NCBI GenBank assembly: GCA_034437615.1
Contig: DAOTTW010000124.1
Coordinates: forward strand, 1 to 28,812
Reading direction: 5' to 3'
DNA from: DAOTTW01 sp034437615
GTDB taxonomy: Bacteria; Chloroflexota; Anaerolineae; Aggregatilineales; Phototrophicaceae
DNA: 28,812 nt
Shown here: positions 23,683 through 28,812 of the stretch, one piece after another
Layout: each line of letters opens with the position of its first letter
Numbering within the stretch: position 1 is the first letter of the stretch
Made by a program: the position numbers and the translations under genes
Notes under the pieces: generated by a model
The model's input: the letters and a program-made list of their open reading frames with translations, nothing else
Database searches by the model: none
Told to the model about the DNA's origin: nothing

Positions 23683-25938
23683 ATGGCAAACGATGACACA
23701 CAGCAACGCCTGCTAGAGCAAGCCACACCCATCCTGAACGCCATCGAACGACGTACCGCCCACATCACGGCGCAGATGCGGCTGGCGGTCAACATCGTGC
23801 TGAACCGCAAGGAGAAGAACCCGCTGTATCTGCGTGATCTGGCCCCACTGGAAGTCGATATCGACAGGCTGAGCATCTTCGATATTGAGCGCTACGCACG
23901 CCATTGGGCGCATCTGGTGCCAGGGGATGACGCGCAACGCGCAGCCCTGGCACACATCCTGGCGGCGCGTCACCCCTTCGCAAAGCAGGACGCGCCGCAT
24001 ACGCTGGCCAACCTGGGCCTGAACGACGCAGCCATGCACACGGTCTATGCAGAGCATTTTGGCCAACCCATCACGGCGCTGTTTCAAGAGGAAATCCCCG
24101 GCCTCTCGCAGATTGTGACGCGCTATAAGGGTGCCAATGCCCGCGATACGGATACAGTCGATAGTGTGCTGGATTCGGTCTTTGAGCAGGACATCGACAA
24201 CGAGATGGATTGGTTGCTGGTCCGGCGCGGTGATAACCTCTTCAAGCAGGGGGATGTGGGCGATAGCCTGTTCATTGTGTTGGATGGGCGTTTGTGTGCG
24301 GCGACACAGGATGGCGACACAGGCGCGGAGCACTGGCTACAGAAATACGGGCGTGGGGCCATTGTAGGCGAGATGTCCTTGCTGACGGGTGAGCCGCGTT
24401 CCGCGACGTTATACGCGGTGCGTGATAGTGAAGTCTGTCGGCTGTCGCGTGTGGCGTTTGATACGCTGGTAGAAAAGCACCCCACTGTGATGAACCAGCT
24501 TACGGTACAGATGGCACGACGCCTGCACGATAGCGAGACCAACACAGGCGTGCAGCGCCTTTGCACCATCGCCGTTGTGCCCATCAGCGACGGTGTAGCC
24601 GAGTTCGCGCACCATCTGACGCAAGCGCTGATGCCGCATGGCCTGACGCGCCACCTGAACCGGGATACGCTGACGGATTTAATGGGCGACCTGGCGCAAA
24701 GCCTGGATGACGATGTCGATAGCCCGCTGTTTTTGGGCTGGCTAGGGGAGCAGGAGACGCGCTATGCCTACGTCATCTACGAAGCTGACCGCGACGGTAG
24801 CCCCTGGACGCGGCGCTGCATCCAACAAGCCGACCGGGTGCTGCTAGTGGGGCGTGCACATGAATCCTCGCGCCTGACCTACGCCGAAGATGTGATCCTA
24901 CACCGACAACCGGAGCGCTTGCGCGTGCCGCAGGAGCTTGTCTTGCTGCATGACAGCCACGAACAACAGCCACAAAATACGCTGGCATGGCTGGAAACGC
25001 GGCAGGTCACGCGGCATCATCATATCGTCATGGAGGATAGCAACGATCTGGCGCGGCTGGTCCGTTTTCTGCGTGGCGAAGCGGTCAGTGTTGTGTTCGG
25101 TGGGGGTGGTTTGCGTGGCGCTGCGCACATCGGCGTTATCCGTGCACTGAACGAAGCAGGCATCCGTGCGGACCTTGTGGGCGGCACGAGCGTCGGCTCT
25201 TATGCGGCGGCGCTGTATGCATTGGGCTTGCCGATTGATGACCTCCTGAAGACCGTGCGTGATCGCCTGATCCGCAAAGACATCATATTAGATTTTACCC
25301 TGCCGATGATGGCCTTCAACGCCGGCCACAAGCTGACCAACGCACTCCAAGACATCTTTGGCGACCAACGCTTAGAGGATTTATGGACGCCGTGCTTTAT
25401 CATCACCTCAAACGTCAGTGAGGCGCGTATGATGGTGCATCGGCAGGGCCTGATCCGGCGTTATGTGCGTGCGAGTAGCGCCCTACCCGGCATCTACCCG
25501 CCGATACTGGATGACAACGGGGATGTGCTGGTCGATGGCAGCATCTTTAACATCGTGCCGGCGGATGTGGCCGACGCCATCACCGAAGGTGGCCCGGTAA
25601 TCGCGGTGGATGTGGACGTGATGCGCAAGTCGCGCCACTATGAATTCGGGGATTCGGTGAATGGTTGGTCGCTGTTTTTCAAGCGCATCAACCCATTTAT
25701 GAAGACGCCGCGCACACCCTCCATGATGAAGATGCTGATGCGGACGAGCATCCTTGCTGGTAGTAGCGTCCGCATTCAGAAGGCTGGGCAAGCGGATTTG
25801 CTGTTGCGGCCCCCAGTAGAGGAATTTGGCCTGTTTGACGTGGACCCGGCTACGTTCGACCAGATGCACGACATCGGCTACGCCTACGCTCAAGAGCAGC
25901 TTGCGGCGTGGCAGAGGCAGACCAGGCAAGATTTGTAG
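23683..25938 (+). CDS. Cyclic nucleotide-binding/patatin-like phospholipase (NTE-type)
   Basis: 751 aa, soluble. Residues 1-165 are helical and unassigned. The cyclic nucleotide-binding-type domain spans about 172-290 (LFKQGDVGDSLFIVLDGRL; GEMSLLTGEPRSATL at 229-243). Residues 293-450 match the linker found between cNMP domains and patatin in NTE-like proteins (TIAVVPISDGVAEFAHHL). The patatin domain is about 467-740: oxyanion loop GGGGLRGAAHIG (473-484), nucleophile Ser503 in GTSVG, and Asp618 in VDGSIFNIVP. Most relatives have DGG or DGA here; Ser replaces the third residue, next to the catalytic Asp. Family activity is hydrolysis of phospholipids or lysophospholipids. Nucleotide ligand is unknown. 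Probably co-transcribed with the preceding gene. Confidence 0.92.
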   Translation: MANDDTQQRLLEQATPILNAIERRTAHITAQMRLAVNIVLNRKEKNPLYLRDLAPLEVDIDRLSIFDIERYARHWAHLVPGDDAQRAALAHILAARHPFAKQDAPHTLANLGLNDAAMHTVYAEHFGQPITALFQEEIPGLSQIVTRYKGANARDTDTVDSVLDSVFEQDIDNEMDWLLVRRGDNLFKQGDVGDSLFIVLDGRLCAATQDGDTGAEHWLQKYGRGAIVGEMSLLTGEPRSATLYAVRDSEVCRLSRVAFDTLVEKHPTVMNQLTVQMARRLHDSETNTGVQRLCTIAVVPISDGVAEFAHHLTQALMPHGLTRHLNRDTLTDLMGDLAQSLDDDVDSPLFLGWLGEQETRYAYVIYEADRDGSPWTRRCIQQADRVLLVGRAHESSRLTYAEDVILHRQPERLRVPQELVLLHDSHEQQPQNTLAWLETRQVTRHHHIVMEDSNDLARLVRFLRGEAVSVVFGGGGLRGAAHIGVIRALNEAGIRADLVGGTSVGSYAAALYALGLPIDDLLKTVRDRLIRKDIILDFTLPMMAFNAGHKLTNALQDIFGDQRLEDLWTPCFIITSNVSEARMMVHRQGLIRRYVRASSALPGIYPPILDDNGDVLVDGSIFNIVPADVADAITEGGPVIAVDVDVMRKSRHYEFGDSVNGWSLFFKRINPFMKTPRTPSMMKMLMRTSILAGSSVRIQKAGQADLLLRPPVEEFGLFDVDPATFDQMHDIGYAYAQEQLAAWQRQTRQDL

Positions 25939-25967
25939 ATACGGGTACACGTTGGCGCAAATACTGC

Positions 25968-26020
25968 GGCGGTTCGCGGACGCCGTTCTTGGCGTCCGGT
26001 GCGGCGCAAACCGCCTTTTT
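25968..26020 (+). terminator. Rho-independent-type terminator after the phospholipase gene, built on a repeat-like hairpin
   Basis: Outer stem GGCGGTT (25968-25974) pairs with AACCGCC (26009-26015) and is followed by TTTTT (26016-26020). Inside it lies a second perfect hairpin, CGGACGCC (25977-25984)/GGCGTCCG (25991-25998). The T-run orientation fits the plus strand. The inner hairpin resembles the GGAC...GTCC family found elsewhere in the window. Confidence 0.65.
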
Positions 26021-26038
26021 GCTGCAACCGCGCTGTGC

Positions 26039-26602
26039 TTAGCTATTCACGCGGGTGATGTACGAGCCTTCTTCAAGGTTGACGCGCACCACATCGCCCA
26101 CATTAATGAACATCGGCGCGCTGATCTCGTGGCCCGTTTCCAGCTTAACTTTCTTCTGTGGGTTGTTGGCGCGGTCGCCCGTCACGGCCATCTCGACTTC
26201 AACGATTTCGTATTCCATCGTCTTGGGCATTTCGTAGTCGATGATTTCGCCCTGATACGTGTTGAGCTTTAGCTCCATGTTTTCCTTCAGGAATTTGAGG
26301 TCATCCCCGAACAGATCACGCGAGAGTTGCGGTTGCTCGAAGGTCTCCAGGTCCATGAAGGTCAGAAATGAACCGTCGTCATACAGGTATTGCACGTTGC
26401 GGCCCTCAACGCGAATATCCTCAATTGAGGTGCCGCTGTTGAATGTCATTTGCGTGGTGGCCCCAGAGCGCAAATTGCGCACGGTGACGCGGATGGTAGC
26501 CCCGCCGCGCGCGGTCTTGTTGTGGCTGTAATCCGCTACCTTGTACAGTTCACCGTCACGGGTGAAGGTCGTGCCCTTGCGAAGTTGGTTGCTGTCGATC
26601 AT
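26039..26602 (-). CDS. efp: Elongation factor P with Arg at the modification site
   Basis: 187 aa, full length: N-terminal KOW-like domain (1-62), then two OB-type domains with RNLQYLYDDG-like (RNVQYLYDDGSFLTFMDLETFEQ) and C-terminal ETGHEISAPMFINVGDVVRV. EF-P enters the ribosome to relieve stalling at proline runs. The loop that carries the modified residue reads HNKTARGGATIR: Arg32 stands where E. coli has Lys34. Arg forms exist, rhamnosylated by EarP in Pseudomonas and present in Thermus. No modification gene is in the window. ATG at 26602 has GAGGCGAG about 9 bases upstream and a TATACT -10-like element at 26663-26658. Confidence 0.96.
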   Translation of the reverse strand: MIDSNQLRKGTTFTRDGELYKVADYSHNKTARGGATIRVTVRNLRSGATTQMTFNSGTSIEDIRVEGRNVQYLYDDGSFLTFMDLETFEQPQLSRDLFGDDLKFLKENMELKLNTYQGEIIDYEMPKTMEYEIVEVEMAVTGDRANNPQKKVKLETGHEISAPMFINVGDVVRVNLEEGSYITRVNS

Positions 26603-26657
26603 GTGATTGCTCGCCTCTGCTATGCGCGTCGTTGTCTAGTTTGCCAAAACGCCACGC

Positions 26658-26663
26658 AGTATA
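26658..26663 (-). promoter_or_regulatory. -10-like element of efp
   Basis: GCTATACT on the minus strand, about 55 bp before ATG 26602; no clear -35. The same GCTATA(C/G)T core precedes both YIP1 genes. Confidence 0.4.
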
Positions 26664-26681
26664 GCAAAGGAACGCAACATA

Positions 26682-27347
26682 TTAGAAGCCCCCTGTCGTC
26701 GTACCCTCAAGCGTCAGACCGAACAAAGAAACCACCACCAGCACGGCCACCACCGCTGGCACGAAGATCACCGCCAGCGCCTTACCCCAGCCAAAGCCAT
26801 TGACAGCACGTAGCGCCATAGCCGTTAGCACGATGCTATAGATGCCCAGGAAGATATTCGTCAGGACCAGCGCCGTAGACGCCGTGAACAGCAGCAACGA
26901 CGCATTAACCAGTTGTAGCGGTGCCTGAAACGCCGCGCTGGTATAGAAGAAGTCGCTGTATGACCCCTGACCACCGAACAGCCTGGCGATGAACTGCGTC
27001 AGGCCATTGCTGACCCAGAAGCCGACCAGCGCGAACGGGCCGGCTAGCAGCAGCGTGCAAAGCAGCGTCGGCAGCAAGCTGCCCGTGTCATAGCCCAATG
27101 ACGATAGCTGAATGCTTGTGGCGATCAAGCTGAACGCACCGACCAGCGTGCCCGCGTAGAAAATCCAGCGGAAGCCACGATTCTGCTCGGCCTGTGGGTC
27201 TTCCAGCAGGCGTTCAAAGGTCGCTGTGGATGGGTTGGTGATGGCCTGCGTCCACACCTGCTGCCATGTCAGGCTCTCACCGCGCTTCGGCTTATCGTTC
27301 TTCGGCTTGTCGTCGCCCATATCGTGATCGTTATAATCGTAGGACAT
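26682..27347 (-). CDS. YIP1 family membrane protein (copy 1)
   Basis: 221 aa. The cytoplasmic N-terminus holds the conserved LTWQQVWTQAITNPSTATFERLL segment, followed by about five hydrophobic helices (near 63-80, 87-112, 140-172, 195-212). YIP1-type signature MALRAVNGFGWGKALAVI lies before the last helix. YIP1 domain proteins are integral membrane proteins whose bacterial role is not known. ATG at 27347 has AAAGGTGAG about 7 bases upstream. A TATAGT element at 27396-27391 may be its -10. Paralogue of the next gene upstream, with the same strand and order. Confidence 0.85.
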   Translation of the reverse strand: MSYDYNDHDMGDDKPKNDKPKRGESLTWQQVWTQAITNPSTATFERLLEDPQAEQNRGFRWIFYAGTLVGAFSLIATSIQLSSLGYDTGSLLPTLLCTLLLAGPFALVGFWVSNGLTQFIARLFGGQGSYSDFFYTSAAFQAPLQLVNASLLLFTASTALVLTNIFLGIYSIVLTAMALRAVNGFGWGKALAVIFVPAVVAVLVVVSLFGLTLEGTTTGGF

Positions 27348-27390
27348 GTAAGCTCACCTTTTACTTAGCTAATCTGCGACAATCTGCATT

Positions 27391-27396
27391 ACTATA
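27391..27396 (-). promoter_or_regulatory. -10-like element of the first YIP1 gene
   Basis: GCTATAGT on the minus strand, with ATGTCA 17 bp upstream as a possible -35; about 44 bp before ATG 27347. Confidence 0.4.
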
Positions 27397-27443
27397 GCAC
27401 GCGCTCTGGCCCCTGACATTAATCCTGCTTAAATGCGGCCACG

Positions 27444-28130
27444 CTAGAGGATCGGTAGCGTCCACAGGCCATCGAATAGCTGCAATACGATAAACAGGTC
27501 GTTCGCGCTGCCCTGTAACGATAGGATGATGCGGATAATCAGGTACAGGCTGATGCCGTAAACACCCGCCAGCAGCCCAATAGCAGCAAAAGCCCGCGAC
27601 CAGCCAAAGCCATTGACCGCACGCAAGGCCATGCCCGTCAGCACAACCTGATAAATCAGCACGAATAGCAGCGTCAGAAAGACCGATAGCGAGAAGCCGA
27701 TACGCCCGACCAACGATGTGATAATCACCAACGGGGCCGAAAACATCGACAGCGCGTAAATCATTTGGCTATAGCTGCCGCGCCCACCCAGCCGCCGCGC
27801 CAACCATTGCAAGATCAGCGTTTGCACCAGCAGCGTAATAGCGTACACCGCCGCCACGCCGCTTGCTGGGAAGAACAGCAGCGCAGCAATTGCAGGCTTG
27901 CCTGCCAGCAGCGTCACCAGGGCTATCGGCAACCAGACCATCAGGAAGCGTGCGCCGAATAGCCACAGCAGCGCCCGCTGTGTGCTTGCATAACGATCTT
28001 GTAAGAACATCTCAAAGGTACGCACCGACGGACGTGTGAGCGTCGTCACCCAAACGTTAAACCAGCTATACGTCGGGTAATTCTTGGCTTTGTCGTCAGG
28101 TGGTGATGCCTGGGGGGTTCGCTCTGTCAT
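27444..28130 (-). CDS. YIP1 family membrane protein (copy 2)
   Basis: 228 aa. The N-terminus mirrors copy 1 (FNVWVTTLTRPSVRTFEMFL), then about five hydrophobic helices and MALRAVNGFGWSRAFAAI before the last. The shared blocks at both ends and equal length indicate a tandem duplication followed by divergence. ATG at 28130 lacks a clear ribosome site. TATACT at 28172-28167 lies about 37 bases upstream, so the leader would be short. The two copies may form a heteromeric membrane complex, as eukaryotic YIP1 proteins do (inference only). Confidence 0.85.
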   Translation of the reverse strand: MTERTPQASPPDDKAKNYPTYSWFNVWVTTLTRPSVRTFEMFLQDRYASTQRALLWLFGARFLMVWLPIALVTLLAGKPAIAALLFFPASGVAAVYAITLLVQTLILQWLARRLGGRGSYSQMIYALSMFSAPLVIITSLVGRIGFSLSVFLTLLFVLIYQVVLTGMALRAVNGFGWSRAFAAIGLLAGVYGISLYLIIRIILSLQGSANDLFIVLQLFDGLWTLPIL

Positions 28131-28166
28131 ATATCAAAAGACCCGTACTACCTGCTCAGTGCCCAC

Positions 28167-28172
28167 AGTATA
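28167..28172 (-). promoter_or_regulatory. -10-like element of the second YIP1 gene
   Basis: GCTATACT on the minus strand, 37 bp before ATG 28130; no convincing -35. Confidence 0.4.
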
Positions 28173-28340
28173 GCATAGAACACTTCGCACGCAGTATACA
28201 ATCGAAGTAACTACTCAGCCCTCACCCCAAACCCCTTTACAGGGGTAGGTTTTTCGGCGGACGTGCCATTGCACGTCCCTACATAACCGCCGTGAACCGT
28301 AGGGACACCCAACGGGGTGTCCGGGGCGGCGTCAGCCGCC

Positions 28341-28417
28341 GTAACTCAGGTACGTGTCCCATGCTCAGTCGCCAGACGTTAAAACGTCCGGCTCCGGTAC
28401 CGACAAGCCTGCTCAAG
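28341..28417 (+). mobile_element. Truncated MITE copy nested in the repeat cluster
   Basis: Matches 4421-4500 with a 3-base deletion in the terminal repeat (GTAAC-TCAGG) and a few substitutions, then diverges. The right terminal repeat and target duplication are missing, so it is an older or partial copy. Confidence 0.8.
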
Positions 28418-28592
28418 CAGGCTGTATGCAGCGTGCAATAGCCCCCTTCAGGGTTCTCAAGGGTAGGTTTTTCATGATTGACTGTATTTTATGGCGGCTT
28501 GCGCCGCCCCGGACAGGTCAGTGCCCTGTCCCTACAGAGTCGCAATCATTCACAACAGGTCTGTAGGGACGCGCCACTGGTGCGTCCGCCAC

Positions 28593-28665
28593 ACAGGACA
28601 TCGTTCGTAGGGACACGGCTTGCCGTGTCCGCAAACCGTGTCAATTATTTTGTTGGGATGTCCTA
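28593..28665 (+). repeat. Dispersed palindromic repeat, copy D (right part only)
   Basis: Carries hairpin 2 (28611-28630, loop TT) and the tail ending GGGATGTCCTA. Hairpin 1 is replaced by a different palindrome (28567-28587, GGACGCGCCA/TGGTGCGTCC with one mismatch). Confidence 0.85.
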
Positions 28666-28719
28666 AAGCCCCTCTCCCAGTGCCAAAGGCACGTTCGGGA
28701 GAGGGGTTTGGGGTGAGGG

Positions 28720-28812
28720 CTAAGCAGTTACCAGCGCTGTACTAGCCATTTTTCTAGTGTGATCCTCGCCATAAGTCGCGTACCGCAGCTTGTAACGAGA
28801 TGCGATCATAGC
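28720..28812 (-). CDS. Possible C-terminal end of a gene running off the window
   Basis: Thirty open codons run from the right edge to a TAG at 28722-28720; the translation ends GEDHTRKMASTALVTA. No family is recognisable from so short a piece, and 30 open codons can occur by chance. The stop overlaps the right end of the 505-bp repeat nest. Confidence 0.25.
   Translation of the reverse strand, partial: AMIASRYKLRYATYGEDHTRKMASTALVTA

Larger units (their letters stand above)
28217..28721. repeat. 505-bp composite palindromic repeat nest with 20-bp perfect inverted ends
   Basis: AGCCCTCACCCCAAACCCCT (28217-28236) is the exact reverse complement of 28702-28721. Inside, in order: hairpin GGACGTGC/GCACGTCC (28259-28278); hairpin GGACACCC-AACG-GGGTGTCC (28303-28322); GGCGGC-GTCA-GCCGCC (28325-28340); a decayed MITE copy (28341-28417); hairpins at about 28494-28509, 28511-28531 and 28567-28587; repeat copy D; and a nested hairpin with CCCCTCTCCC/GGGAGAGGGG arms just inside the right end. 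The 13-bp GGGTAGGTTTTTC occurs twice (about 28243 and 28460). No convincing ORF. Confidence 0.85.

Noticed and set aside
28217..28721. CRISPR-like array
   Set aside because: Repeated units are palindromes of different sequence and irregular spacing, with no constant repeat-spacer periodicity and no cas genes.
28723..28812. tRNA gene at the right edge
   Set aside because: No T-loop consensus or cloverleaf arms could be found; an open protein frame is as good an explanation.

Overview
The window looks like a chromosomal segment of an uncultured or little-studied Chloroflexota bacterium (Anaerolineae-like). This is an inference from gene content: tandem DUF3179 proteins, tandem YIP1-family membrane proteins, FHA- and VWA-domain proteins, an Arg-type elongation factor P, a MocR-type regulator, frequent TTG/GTG starts, and GC-rich palindromes between genes. 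No rRNA, tRNA, CRISPR array, phage or transposase gene was seen. Twenty complete protein genes are supported, plus one weak partial reading frame at the right edge.

Layout, left to right. (1) 1-3190: a repeat copy, then a CoxE-like VWA protein and an FAD-linked oxidase in a tight plus-strand pair, followed directly by a second repeat copy. (2) 3210-5006, minus strand: acpS coupled to a VOC-family protein, a 111-bp MITE-like insertion with perfect terminal inverted repeats and an 8-bp target duplication, and a small membrane protein. (3) 5104-5910: a membrane-anchored methyltransferase, convergent by one base with a minus-strand cluster (5912-9199) of two DUF3179 proteins and a membrane-anchored DsbA-like thioredoxin-fold protein. 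(4) 9423-14301, plus strand: acyl-CoA synthetase-like AMP-binding enzyme, a three-S1-domain protein behind a perfect TTGACA-17-TATAAT promoter, and a soluble PAS-PAS histidine kinase. (5) 14340-16999: a repeat copy, then minus-strand phosphoribosyltransferase and VWA-FHA protein. (6) 17371-20442, plus strand: CNNM/CorC-type transporter, cytidine deaminase and TolB-like propeller in one likely operon behind a long untranslated leader. (7) 20457-21974, minus: MocR-type GntR/aminotransferase. (8) 22211-25938, plus: a membrane protein with a duplicated external domain, then a cyclic-nucleotide-binding/patatin phospholipase. (9) 26039-28130, minus: elongation factor P and two paralogous YIP1 proteins. 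(10) 28217-28721: a 505-bp nest of palindromic repeats bounded by perfect 20-bp inverted repeats.

Most genes are housekeeping or envelope functions. The most unusual content is a set of dispersed palindromic repeats. They share a GTAGGGAC...GTCC hairpin design with different, always self-complementary arms. Between copies the hairpin loops occur in both orientations, independently of each other, as if the palindrome centres flip. Copies fill the gaps between convergent gene ends, one abuts a stop codon, and one related hairpin lies within the first codons of a gene. The second point of interest is the DUF3179-DUF3179-DsbA cluster, which pairs CxxC-bearing exported proteins of unknown function with a thiol oxidoreductase-like partner.
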